Made by a program: the position numbers and the translations under genes
From: Chamaecyparis obtusa
Taxonomy: Eukaryota; Streptophyta; Pinopsida; Cupressales; Cupressaceae
NCBI GenBank assembly: GCA_027943335.1
Contig: BSBK01006737.1
Coordinates: 557,547-621,546 of the forward strand
Direction of reading: 5' to 3'
DNA: 64,000 bases
Shown here: positions 36,198-48,100 of the stretch, piece after piece
Position numbering within the stretch: position 1 is the stretch's first letter
Layout of the letters: every line of letters begins with the position of its first letter
Notes under the pieces: model-generated
What the model was told of the DNA's origin: nothing
Seen by the model: only the letters and a program-made list of their open reading frames with translations
Databases searched by the model: none

Positions 36198-36848
36198 TGT
36201 TATCTCTAATGAGCATTTAAGGTTGTCATTAGTATCAAAGGTTTGTAAAGATATCAGTCGGTCACTTACATTGAGCTAATCAGTAACTAGAAGCAAGATA
36301 GACTCATCGGTAAAATAGTATACCAAGCAGAAGATAGTTTTTCGAGCACTAGCAGACACCGACACTGATAGATAGTAAACACCGAGCGTCACAATATACA
36401 CCAAGTAGTTTATATAATGTTTACTGAGGATCATAGAAAATGGCATAGTAATCTGAAATGGCACATACATCTATGCATACGGTTACAATGGTTCATAAAA
36501 CATTTTACCAAGATCGAGGAACATTTAATGTAATAATATTCATTAAATGCAATGTATATCTTTTGTAATAGTTGATCTAGGTCATTATTGTACACTGTAG
36601 ATCTTAGGGTTATGACTATGTTGTGTAACCTAATTTTGTTAAAGCGGCAAAAATAGAACACTATATATTTGTGTGTTCGCATCTTTTTGGTGTGAGCTGA
36701 TATATGAATCACGGAGCACTTGAAGCAATTGCCTAACTTCAAGTCTATCAGTTAACAGATAAGAATCGAGTATAGAGGAATTCAGATTGAGGAGAATCAG
36801 AAAAGGCTACTGAACAGTTCAGAGCAGAGATTCATCACAAGTAAGGTA
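36198..36848 (+). repeat. N1 5' LTR, left part
   Basis: Matches 58148-58798. Contains U3 with TCGGTAA/ACCGAG-type words and the TATA box (36662-36668). Interrupted by G3 inside the R/U5 region; the last five bases AGGTA are the left TSD of G3. Confidence 0.93.
36662..36668 (+). promoter_or_regulatory. TATA box of N1 5' LTR
   Basis: CTATATATTTG context, identical at 58612-58618. About 140 bp around it (36541-36680) show no difference between the two LTRs by eye, although U3 upstream differs by about 10%. Confidence 0.6.
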
Positions 36849-37747
36849 TGTGTGTGTGTGTGAGTTTGTGACTTGCAACACAACACTTCAATAGGATAAT
36901 AACATCACTTGTTAGAGGAAAATGAAGATTCAATTGAAAATGCTAACAAGAAAAAGCATCCTATTGCTCTCTAATTAATGTGAGTATGAAATAGGGGTTA
37001 GTTGTTCTCAGATTTAACCCTTAAAATAGTGACAATCTACACTAAAATGAGAGATTCAAAGTGCATGTAAACAACCTAAATGAGAGCATGAAATCCTAAT
37101 TTCTTCCATTAAAACCAAATTGAAGTGTTTTCTACTTAATAAAAGCTTGAAATCATGGAAAACAACTATCAATCCAAGCATTAGTTCACAAATTCTCCAA
37201 AGTATGAGAGTTCATAATCATGGATCATGAAGCCTCAAATCCATGAGCAAATGAGAGTCTAAACATTAAGATTGGAAGCAATTAACAATGTGTCAAAGAA
37301 GCCTTTCAAAAACCTAAAAGAGCTAGAAGAAGAAAGAAATCCTTTGAAAGCTCTCTTTTATAAGATTTGGAAGAGAATCAGCGGTCGAGATGCATCCATG
37401 AGGAGTGGCTGAGATGTATCTTGGCTTGATCCTTGATCCATGTGAAAGCCTCCTTGTTTTAAGTTGTGTTTGTTTGATTTAGGAGATATTTATGCATTTT
37501 TCATAATTAATAACTCTAGCCTTTGCTTTTGATGGGGTTTAAGTAATTAAATAGGCCTAGAGTTAATAACCTTGATTTTTGCTTGAACTTTAGTGATAAA
37601 TGCTTGATTTAGAAATTGATGGGGTTTAATGAATTTTTGAGAATTTATACTAATAATCAGAGATCAAATTAGCATAATTAAAGTTACATACCAAATTTAG
37701 GGCAAATAGGGCCTTAGGTTCTGTTAGCCCAGTTTTAGGTGATTACA
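36849..37747 (-). repeat. G3 3' LTR
   Basis: 899 bp. On + it starts with a TG microsatellite (TGTGTGTGTGTGTGAG) and ends GGTGATTACA. A TATA box (minus) lies at 37355-37362. Confidence 0.93.
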
Positions 37748-37762
37748 TTTGCACCTCTTTGA
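37748..37762 (-). other. G3 polypurine tract
   Basis: Minus strand AAAGAGGTGCAAA immediately before TGTAATCACC. Confidence 0.8.
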
Positions 37763-37857
37763 ATTGCTTTGCAAATAGAACAGGAATTCAAAGAAAATCT
37801 TATTCAAAGCGTGATTCGGGAAGTTTACAGAGTAGTGAGAACTACTTTGAAATTGAG

Positions 37858-38215
37858 AATTTTGAGCTTGATTGAACGAAATTCTACCTGGTTTCCAAAA
37901 AGCTGTCAATTCTAAACTTGATTGAATGCAAATTGACAATACCAATTCCGAGCCTGATTGAACGAAAATCGATAAAAGAATTCTGAGCTTGATTGAACAA
38001 ATTCTTGCTTCGTTTCCAAAAAGCTGTCAATTCTGAACTTGATTGAACGCAAATTGACAATATCGATTCCGAGCTTGATTGAATGAAGACCGATAAAAGA
38101 ATTCCGAGCTTGATTGAACAAATTCTTGCTTGATGTAGAAACTATCAATTCTGAGCTTGATTGAATAGGAATTGATGATACCGACTCTGAGCTTGATTGA
38201 ACGAAGGTCAATATG
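37858..38215 (-). repeat. G3 3'UTR minisatellite, about 121-bp unit, three copies
   Basis: GTTTCCAAAAAGCTGTCAAT recurs at about 37891 and 38012 and in diverged form at about 38133, giving a 121-bp period. Within each unit GAGCTTGATTGAA recurs about every 40 bp, so the unit is itself three subrepeats. Tandem repeats in the 3'UTR are a known property of Tat/Ogre elements. Confidence 0.85.
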
Positions 38216-39370
38216 AGATTTGAAAAGAATTTTCAGTTGAAATTAATAGTCTCAGCTTGATTGAAGAGAATTGTCATGCCCCTGGTATTGAAAAATTTGA
38301 TTCAAAGCATTAAATTTTGGTATGATTATGCCCCCTCAGGACTAAAAGTGGAACGAATTGGAATAAACTGATTAGGGTCAAGCATTACAGTGATTGAATT
38401 GACATAAGGTCAAGCATAGATCAATTAGAAAGAATTTTCAAGCTGTTTAGATCAATTAAAGTGCCCCAGAAGCACTGTTTGACCAAGTTTGACCAAGAAT
38501 TTGAGAAAATCAACCAAGCTTGACTTGTGTTGAAATTATATCCCAGCATATAAATCTGATTTGCCTTGCCCACTGCATCAGTTTCACCCCATTTTGCCCC
38601 TATTTGACCGTGCTTTGACCATTTTGAGTTGTACCCTTTTGGATAGTGACTTTGCTATGTAACTCTATTTTTATGGCATTGAGCTGATAATAATCACCTG
38701 TTTCAATTTTGGTCCTGAGATTAGGCCTCTGTGATGTCTAATGAAGTAAGTCCCTTAAGGCCTTGGGGCTCTCAGGAGGCTTAAATAGGCCAAAATTTGA
38801 CTTTTTACTATTCATTTTCACTTTTACCCCTTAGAAATTCACAGAGCTCTGAGTAGACATGGTGTTCCCCATGGAGAAGCATCAATTTGAGAGGGCCAGA
38901 TGACATGACTGCCTGAGGCATTATGAGGCACCTGTGAGTATTCGATAAATGAACCTTTTCAATTTGAAAATTTTCAATTTCATGCATTTCCATGCATTTT
39001 ATAGGCCAATTAGTGTTGTGTCGCATCTCATATACAACATCGCATCATGTCAAACCCGTGTCACCTCCCGTATTTCAGATCGCATCTAGTATTTCTTGGA
39101 TCGCACCCTAGCGGGTCGCATCTAGCAAAATTCAAATGTTTTTAGCCAAAGTTTAGGACAGGTTCGCATCCGATATATCGGATCGCACCCCGTATTTCTT
39201 GGATCGCATCCCATATTTCTAATTTCTTAGTGCAGTGAACTTGTCCTTCTATTCTTTTTGAGCATATTTTCATCAACTGCCTTTGGTCTAACTCTGACAT
39301 AGTGCCCCTATTTTCTGTTGTGTAGGTCAAGTTCTCGATTGTATCGTTTAAATCACCACGACTGGCCTAG
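38216..39370. other. G3 region upstream of the antisense ORF, with GGATCGCATC words
   Basis: About 1.1 kb without a supported gene. At 39,020-39,225 the words GATCGCATC, GGATCGCACCC and CGTATTTCTTGGATCGCA recur at 20-40-bp spacing. By position this is the upstream or leader region of the antisense PMD ORF. Confidence 0.5.
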
Positions 39371-41260
39371 GTGTTGGCTCTTGGGGATCAGTTGAGTGAT
39401 GCTGAGCAACAGATCATACGACATTGTAGTTTATGGAGCTTAGCTGATTTACCTCACATTCAGGTAAATCAAGGTCCTCTCACAGTGTTGGCGAAGCGGT
39501 GGCATTCAAAGCACAACACCTTCCATTTACCGACTGGTGAGATGACGGTCACCGGTGAGGACATGTGGAGGATTTTGCATGTATACGTGATTGGACACCA
39601 TATTGAGTATAAGGCCTCTGGACCTGCAGTGATTACTAATGCGAGGAGGCTATTTAGGGATGATACTATTGATGGTCGTTATCTAAGTTGGGACCATATG
39701 GTCACCAACTATGCCCCTCTGCCTATATACCTAGTTGGTTTGATAGGAGGCATCATGATGCCAGATAGGGGCTAGCATGGTTTTATGTGCGGCTGGTCCC
39801 ATGTGATAGGGCAGATGATTCAGAGTCTTGGGAGGTATGCCTGGGGTAGTTGCATACTAGCTCACTTGTATCATGAGTTACATGAGGTGGTTTATCAGTA
39901 TTCCTGTTCCATGACTATAGGGAGCATTGTATTATAGATTTGGGCATGGGAGCACATCCTTGTGACTCATCCTATTATTGATAGGCACCATGATGCTGGA
40001 TTGCCATATATTTACATGTATGTAGGATTCATTCAGCAGCCCCACCTAGGCAAGTTAGAGTACTGGCACCATCTATTAGATGACGTGACTGAGGTAGAGT
40101 GGTGACCATACCATGATTATGAGGCTTGGCCCTCCGATGTCAAGCAAATGCCCTTTTTCTTTCAGAGTCGGTACCTGGTTGGGCGGACCTGCTAGGTGAT
40201 TGAGTAGTTTCTAGTTACTTGAGTCTACCATTAGTATGGATGTGTATAGGGCATGTCATAGGAGACTTGTAGATATGCACGCATCAGGAGTGAGGAGGCT
40301 CAGTGGGGAGCTATATTAGTATATGAGACAACCATTCATGAGATTACACAGATGCGGGCTATAGCTTGGGACTATTAGGTTGGTGTCTATGATGCTGGGG
40401 TGATAGATGAGTATCATACCCATTACATGAGGTATCCTTATCCTCGATTCACTACTCCTGAGGATGCTGTTCCATGCATTAAGGATGCTCTTGATTACGA
40501 TCTTGAGGATGATGTTACCGGGTGAGCTCACGGTGGACATGGTGGGAGAGATGGAGGCAGAGGTGCCAACAGAGGTGCTAGCAGAGGGGGAGGAGATGTA
40601 GGTAGAGCCTGCAGAGGTAGAGGAGATGGAGGAGGTGGAGGAGATGGAGGAGATGATAGAGGTGGTGGAGGTGGAGTAGTGGGTGGCAGCTGGTGGCGGG
40701 CCTCAGGAGGTGACACTAGTCATCTTCAGTAGAGGGTATGGGTCACCCCTCCCTAGAGATATACAAGACCACTATTGCATAGAGATCAGCATGCACAGAG
40801 ACCTACTGGAGGAGATCATGATCAGCAAAAAACATGGTAGGATCCTCCAGCAGGTGGTGATGGTGATAGACTTTCACAGTGTGAGCAGGAGAGAGTAGCA
40901 TTGAGGTTACAGGTGGCTACCCTCACGACACAGTTATCAAAGAGGGACTCATAGCTAGGATAGGTTCAAGCTGAGAGGGATACACAGATAGCCCAGCTAA
41001 GAGGTGACAGGGATATTTAGTTGGCATAGTTGAGAGCTAAGAGGGATAGGTATGCACATACAGCCACCCATCAGGGACAACAGGCCACATATTACTTCAC
41101 CTTGTATTGTGTTGTGGTTCCTACCGCACAAAGAGCTCCATTGTATTCGGTCATTGCTCAGTAGTCAGAGGGGGCCATGCCACCACCACCACCACGTCAT
41201 AGAGAAGATGCACCCCCTCCCGATCCTCCTGCAGAGGACGAGGGGGCCAGTGGGACATAG
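39371..41260 (+). pseudogene. G3 antisense ORF: PMD protein with Gly/Arg-rich linker, coiled coil and Pro-rich tail
   Basis: A single + frame of 630 codons, without frameshift, runs opposite to G3 gag-pol. Order: N-terminal segment (LSDAEQQIIRHCSLWSLADL); PMD core (FHLPTGEMTVTGEDMWRILH, then NYAPLPIYLVGLIGG, HEVVYQYS, WAWEHI and LEYWHHLLDDV segments); Gly/Arg/Asp-rich linker (about 40,520-40,730); heptad-like QLSKRDS / QAERDTQIAQLRGDRDI segment (about 40,880-41,060); Pro-rich PPPPPRHREDAPPPDPP end. It is broken only by stops, mostly TAG or TGA, many explained as CAG-to-TAG. The true start may lie upstream of 39371. PMD is known in MAIL1/MAIN proteins and in transposons; the function in this element is unknown. 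Confidence 0.75.
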
Positions 41261-43486
41261 ACTCCTTATGTTGTATTTCTGGACACCTTGTATATCATGA
41301 TATATCCTATATCTGTACCATTTTTTGTATCATTTGTACTATTATATCTCCTGGACTCTATTTCATGTTTTTGATACTTTGTTTCATGCTTTGATATGTT
41401 GATACTCTAGTTCATTGGTGACCTCTGATAGATACCCTTGCTCATGGACATTTTTGATTATATATTGATGCTCGTACTGATTCTGCCATTGGTATTCTTT
41501 ATCTGATGTGTCTCACCTTTCATGCTTTCAATTTTTGCACATGTGATATATGATGTTTGTCTTATGCTTGAGATTTTTGATGTGATAGTCATGCTTGGTC
41601 TAGAGTAGATAAAGTGATGATAAAATGATGTCATAATACATTTCACTGATATATGCTCATGTTTTTGTTATTTTCAAAGCTTCATGAATGTATGGATGTA
41701 TGGATGTATGAGATGTATTGCGATAGTATGTATGGACATCTCAATCTTATTTATGTATGGATCAATGTGGATGCAAAATGCAAGTGGTTTTATGATATGA
41801 AATGATTTATGAATGTAAATGAATATCAGTGATTTGTACTCCATCATTTCTTTATTCCATTGCTTATGATTCCATGATGCACTCGGTCAAATGGTTAATA
41901 TTTAAGTATTTTCAGCTCATACCATGAATGCTTTAGATAAATGTCCAGCTTACATCATTGCTTTTAGAATAAATTTCAGTTGATAACATTGCCTCTAATA
42001 GTTGAATCCACATTTCAAGCTTATGCAAGACTAAAATGAATGCAGCTAAAGTAAAATGAATGCAATTTAAAATGAACTTCAATGCAACTAAAGACAATGA
42101 AATGCATCTAAATGAATCCTAATGCAAATTAACATGACATGCAACTAAAATGAAATGCAATTAATATGAAATGCACCTAGACACCTAGGATAGTCACTGT
42201 TTTATTCAAAGCGGGTTGTTTTCACCATAGAACCTTTGTGTTAGTGGGACCTCTAGAGGATAGTACAATTTTCATGAATAAATTTAGAAATTCTGAAAAT
42301 ATGAATACCTCCTCATCATTTGCAATGTTGAAAGAAAACCTAAACATTAAAGCACCCAGCTAGAGATGTTGTCAGTTCCTTCCTGATGTATCTTTGTTAG
42401 TTGCTAAATAGGCAAGGAAATAGATCCAACCTCACTAAGGCTTTCATAGGAAACAGGTCGAGGTATACATGGCATTCCACTACAAGGTGGAGGCACTTAT
42501 AAGTAGACACCCATTCCCCATGATCGCCTTAGATCATTGGATTTATTACCACAAATAGAAAACAAAGAAAATATCATGCCCCCAGTCCTTGTTTCTCTTA
42601 GTCCAAAAACATCATTGAGTTACTCATGGAAGCATAACTTAGCAAAAATTGATAATAAGAAAAAGAAAGATTCTTTATCTCTTATCATGTTCATTGTATT
42701 TACAGAATATAAACATGCAATTGTGATTATAGCGTTGAAAACCACTCTTGATCTATTTTTGCGAACACATGCTTTAAGAATTATTACCAACAATTCATGT
42801 CTTCATTGATAAGTGTCTCACCTGTTGTAGTGCTTAAAAACATTGTTTTCATCATGACGCTGCGTTAAGAAACACATTTTGAGATCTAGCTGGTGGGTGT
42901 TGAGAAACACTGTTTGTCATAGTTTATAGTTAGTTGCGGACAAGGGTGATATTGAGAAATACCGGTGTTCATAGTTTATTGTCATTGTAGATGTATCATT
43001 GTGTCAGCAAATGTGATTATGAATGTGATCCAATGCCCCCTAGAAAAATAGTTTACCTAGGACCCTAATGTGGATAGATTCCAATCTTAGGAAGGTACAA
43101 TTTGTCTGAAAGTTCTTTTAGGACTTGGTGCGTCAGGAAAGTGACTGGAAAATATATACAAGTTGATATTTACATTGGCTAAATGTGCAAGTGTTGTCTT
43201 GATAGATAGAGCGTTGATTACAAGTAGCACCTGTTTACTAGGTTTTCACTACTTGGCCAAAGTTTTATTCTATTTTTGCTATCATGGTGCATGTTTACCA
43301 GGTTTTCACCAAGACACTTTTTTCTCTTTTTCATTTTTTCATTTTTTTTTTGTTTTGTTTTTTTTGGACTCACCAAGGTGCCTATTGCTAGGTTCTCACC
43401 AAGATGGTCATTTTTCAAGGCTTTTTCCATTGTTTTTGATTTTTTTTAGGATCCATTTTCTCTGTACAGGGGCTTCCTTAAGAATG
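41261..43486 (-). other. G3 3' noncoding region between antisense ORF end and integrase tail
   Basis: No gene supported. Contains an ATGCAACTAAAATGA-type degenerate short repeat (42,020-42,180), a block conserved with G2 (42,420-42,610), a GGTGTTGAGAAACAC hairpin (42896-42910) and repeated CAGGTTTTCACCAAGA phrases (43,240-43,400). Confidence 0.6.
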
Positions 43487-43814
43487 TTAAGCATAAAACC
43501 TTTTCAGATGCAAAGTATTGATAGGATCTAGCAACACATCTCCTTCAGGCGTAGCCAACTGATAGGCTCCTAATCCAAATGTTGCTGTAATGACAAAGGG
43601 ACCCAGCCAATTGGGTTCAAATTTTCCCTTTTGTTCTTTGTGTTGTTGGTTTTTTGGATTTTCTCTAAGAACTAGATCCCCAATTTGAAAGCTTCTAGGT
43701 TTCACTTTCTTGTTGTATCCTCTTGACATTCTTTTTTGGTAATCTTTGAGATGATCAAATGCCTGTTGTCTGTGCTCATCCAGCAATTCAAGCTCTTGCA
43801 ATCAATGTTGAGTG
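43487..43814 (-). pseudogene. pol: G3 integrase C-terminal tail after deletion
   Basis: About 105 codons matching the end of Gypsy integrase: LELLDEHRQQAFDHLKDYQK, PRSFQIGDLVLREN, PNWLGPFVITATFG, DVLLDPINTLHLKRF, stop at 43487. It is in a different frame from the RT upstream. The zinc-binding and DD35E core that should precede it are absent. The equivalent tail in H1 is at 10,400-10,715. Confidence 0.85.
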
Positions 43815-45111
43815 ATGCTATTTTCTCTTGGTCCTCAGGAGCAATTTTGATCTGATTATATCCTGAAAATCCATCCATTAGGGAGTACATCTCATAACCT
43901 GCTGTTAAGTCCACAATCATGTTTATGTTTGGGAGTGGAAAATCATCTTTAGGACAAGCTTTGTTGAGATCCCTAAAATTTGTGCACACCCTTATTGATT
44001 TGTCCATCTTTGAAACATGAACTATATTGGAGATCCACTCCACATAATCAATTGCTCTAATGAATCCAGCCTTCAATAATTTTTCCAGTTCTGCTTTCAC
44101 TAGTAATGCCACATGTGGATTCATTTTTCTAAGTTTTTGCTTGACAGGTTTCACATCTGGTGAAATAGAAAAATGGTGCATAATCAAATCCGTATCCAAT
44201 CTAGGCATATCTGAGTAAGACTAGGTGAAGTTGATCTTCTTTGCTTTGAAGAAATTGGTGAATTGGATTTTCTCATCTTCTGTCAATGATTGAGCTATGT
44301 GAATTAATTGAGGGTTTTCTGTTGTTCCCAAATTAATGGGTTGTGTTGGTTCAATCAAAACTAAGGACCTTTCTTGGAAATGATTTGGGAGGATATCAAG
44401 CATCCCATCCTTTGGTGCCCCAAGGGGGTTTTCACCATTGGATGCGTCTTTTTCTTTTTCTCTTTTAGGATCTGATACTGCCACTAAGTGGTTTTCACCA
44501 TCAGATCTCTTGTTTATTTTCTTTTTCTTTTTGAGACTGAGAAACTTGATATCCTCCTCAGTCATGATTTCACTCATTGCACTGGTGGAAGAATGGAATG
44601 GCTCACAAGCATTAAGATAGCAGGCTATGGAATAGTCATTGTCAAAGGATAACAAGCTTATGTCTGTGGATTCATCCTAGTCTATCAAGTCAGGATCTAT
44701 TAAGGACAGAGATACAACAGGTTCAAGAGACAACACTGCATTGTTATCATCACTTATAACTTGCAAAATGTCATCTATTAAGTTTGTTTCTCAATAGGTG
44801 TTAGGATTATTAGAGTCAGATTCGTTATTATTAGAGTTTATGTTAATGTTATATGGATCTAACTCTAGTGATCTAACGTTAGAACTTTCTCCTTCTTCCA
44901 TCAAGACTCTAGGAGCAAACTTGTGTATCACATCTATTTCTATGTCCATGGTTGCATCAGAAAGGACATCCCATTCATACTCATGTGAATCCACCTGGCT
45001 GTAATCTGAGACTCCCAAAAAGTTGGCAATGGTCATAGGCACCTCATTTTCTTCATCAGCATGATTCACTTCTTCTTGCAATGGTTCTTGTGGATTCATT
45101 GCTTCAAGCTC
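43815..45111 (-). pseudogene. pol: G3 polyprotein continued: acidic linker and truncated reverse transcriptase
   Basis: This continues the gag-protease frame in phase through single stops: TAA at 45112-45114, TGA at 44791-44793, TAG near 44,680 and TAG at 44221. The last reads FT-stop-SYSDMPRLD where relatives have FAWSY, so it is a TGG-to-TAG change. RT motifs are PVKQKLRKMNP, AGFIRAIDYVEWISNIV, FRDLNKACPKDDFPLPNI, SLMDGFSGYNQIKIAPEDQE, then a break at about 43,815. The palm with YVDD, RNase H and the integrase core are deleted, leaving only the fingers, so there is no polymerase activity. Confidence 0.88.
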
Positions 45112-45114
45112 TTA

Positions 45115-48100
45115 TTCTTCATCAGGCTCATCTTCTTGTTCTCCTTCTGATTCTTGTCTAATACTTGAACCAAGGAATGTAGCCTCTGGATCTCCTTGTA
45201 AAAGTAACAACCTTTCATAAGGAATGGGCTGTCCTACTACTTCTTCTTCATCATCTGAATCTCTTGATGTATCAAATACTGGACCTTTTCCTACTATAGG
45301 GTGAAATCTAGCTTCTCCGAAGCCTATTCCAGTCTTGTCTTTAGGATTTTGGAAATCCATGTGTAGGGGTTCCACTAGTCCTTGGTTATTTTGTCCCAAT
45401 GGTCCTTTTCCTTTGTACCCCATTTGTTTCATAAGATCATATCCTTTCCTATATTTTCTCGAAGAGATCTCAACATGTTTCACATTCCCATCTGCTTCAG
45501 GTTCTTTGTAAAGCCATTGCAAGACAACCTTTTCTTCATTCTCTTCTTCTAAAGATATTTTTGCTTTTACCATTCTGGTTCCTTCATGTATAGTTAAAGC
45601 ACTACCATTTGAAGGTGTAGATGTAGATGAGGGCATTCCTTGTGTCCTAGGAGATATAGGTAGATTTGTCAAAGATGTTGTAGGATCTATTTTGTACTCT
45701 CCCATGCTGGTTTCCTGGATATTGATCTTCTGAGCAAAGCTTCTCAAGACCATGTCCTTAGATGTTTCTACCTTGGGAGACCCTTCCTTGTTATGGGGAA
45801 CCATGCTTTCAGTTTGTTTGAGGTTATTACAAGTATGTGTGGTATCTGTTGGAATAGTCACCTCCACTCCATTATGAGGAAACTTTAGGCATTGATGATA
45901 TGTAGAAGGCACTGCCTGCATTGAATGTATCCACGGTCTTCTAAGAAGAATGTTGTAAGCAAGGGGTAAATCAAGAACTTGACAAAGAACATCTTTCTCT
46001 ATAGGCCCTACTCTAATGGGTAAGACAACCAATCCTTTGGAGGATCTCTCTTCCTCATCATATGCCCTGATTGTTATCTTTCTCCTAGGATCAATTGCAT
46101 TCTTAGAGAAACCCAGTTGTTGTACCAAGTTGTAAGTACAGATGTTCAAACTAGTGCCTCCATCTATCAAGACATGCTTGACTTGGTATTTATGAATAAG
46201 AACTTTTAAATGAAGGGGTTGATTATGTGTTTGATTTGTCGACTTGTCATCCTCTTCTGAAAAAGATAGGTAATGTGGTGAACTCATGTGGCCAACCATG
46301 GCTTGGAATCTATCCACATCTAAGTCTTTTGGTACATGTGTGCTTAATAAGGCATGATCAAGAATCTCGCTATGACTAGGAGAAATTTTCAACAATTCTA
46401 GGATAGATATCTGTGCAGGTGTCTTTTGCAATTGTTCCACAAGATTGAATTTTGGAGAGGGAACTACTTGTTTAGAAGTTGTTGCTGTTGTAGGTGGTGT
46501 GTTAGATGCTGAAACACCTTTAAGAGTAACTTTTGCTTGGCTTCGTGTTATGGCATTGGTAGATTCAATTTTTCTCTTCACCCCTTTGAGAGTGATCATG
46601 TTGATGGAATAGTCACATGGTTCCATCATGTTGATTACATCGTCACTATTAGTGTACGTGTAGTGAATGTTATTGTTTTTAGAAGTTTCTCCTTTTTCAT
46701 AGCTTGGTAGCGGGGTTTGAAATGCCTTGTGATCATTATTCGTGTGATGTCCATCTACCTTAACCTTCCCTTGTTCAATAAGATCCTGAATAACATGTCT
46801 CAATTTTAAGCAATTATTAGTGGTGTGTCCTTTATTATGATGGTAATTGCAATAGTCATTATCATTCCACCACTTAGGTTTATCTTCTAGATCCCAAGGT
46901 TTACCTAGTTCTGGGATTGTAATAATGTTATTGTCCACAAGCGATTTCATAATCACTTCCAAGGTATCTCCCAATGGAGTAAATGTTCTCCTAGGGCATG
47001 GTGCCCAAGGTTCTCTTCGAGATTTGCTGAAAGTATTGTTCATCTTTGGAGTCTCAGTAGGAGTCAAACTCTTGTTTGCTTGAAGACTTGTGGTTAAATT
47101 AAAAGCCTCTGGTTTGGGTTTTGAATTAGGAGCATCAACCACTCCATCATTAACCACATTTTTGTTCTTGTTTTCATATTTGTACTTGTCTTTAGTGGTA
47201 TAAGACTTGTCTCTATGTTCCTTGTGAATAGTAATTTCACCTTTCTTGATTAGAACTTCCTCTATCTTGAGAGCATTATCAATCATTTTGTCAAAGCTTG
47301 GTGGTCCTTGTAATTGAATTGGGAAATTCATTTTTGGGACCAAATTGTTAACAAAAATGTCCATTTTTTCATTTTCAGGAATCTCTCTAGCATATCGTGC
47401 AAATATCTTTCTCCATCGTTGTAGGAAACTCAAGAATGACTCTCCCATTTTCTATTTAGTATTGCACAAATCCAACATGGTGATGGTGTGTTGGACATTG
47501 TAGGAGTAGTGTTGTATGAATTTTTGCACCAACTCATCAAATGTCTTGATTCCAATAGGCAATTTGGAAAACCATTCTATAGATTGTCCACCTAGGCTTC
47601 GTGGAAATAGCCTCATAAGGTATGTTTGTTCATCCATGAACTCCATACCAGTACAAAATTCCCTCACATGATCTTGAGGGTCGGAATCTCCCATGTACTT
47701 GTCATATTTTGGTATCGTAACATTCTTAGGAAATGGAATCATTGTGAGTCCTTTATCAAAAGGGAATGGACATATGTGTTCTAAAGAATATCGTTGTTTT
47801 GGTTTATCCTTTGCATCCTTGAGTTCTTGAATTTCTACTTTCATAGCAAGGAATTGTCTATTTAGGATTGACATAGGACTTATATCCACCTTTTGTTTGA
47901 GTTGTTCCACATCATAGTCTTTGGGTAATTTCACACCTCGGGAAGTGAGCTCTAAGAAGTATTTTTCTTTGTTTTCTTCCAAGGCTCTTTCAAGTATTTT
48001 GTGAAATCTTTTGCTGCTCAAAGCTCTATTGTATTCCTTTTCCATAGGGTCCACATCATCATCAACCATATCATCCTCATCATCATCATCATCATATTGG

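Noticed and set aside
37858..38215. CRISPR-like array
   Set aside because: The spaced GAGCTTGATTGAA words belong to a diverged 121-bp tandem repeat; spacers are themselves repeated.
40528..40716. Minus-strand proline-rich ORF (PPPP-rich)
   Set aside because: It is the complement of the Gly/Arg-rich linker of the antisense PMD ORF, whose frame is supported on both sides.
45000..45100. Short + strand ORFs opposite G3 gag-pol (for example 44438-44620, 44798-45004)
   Set aside because: Shadows of the gag-pol frame; no motif.
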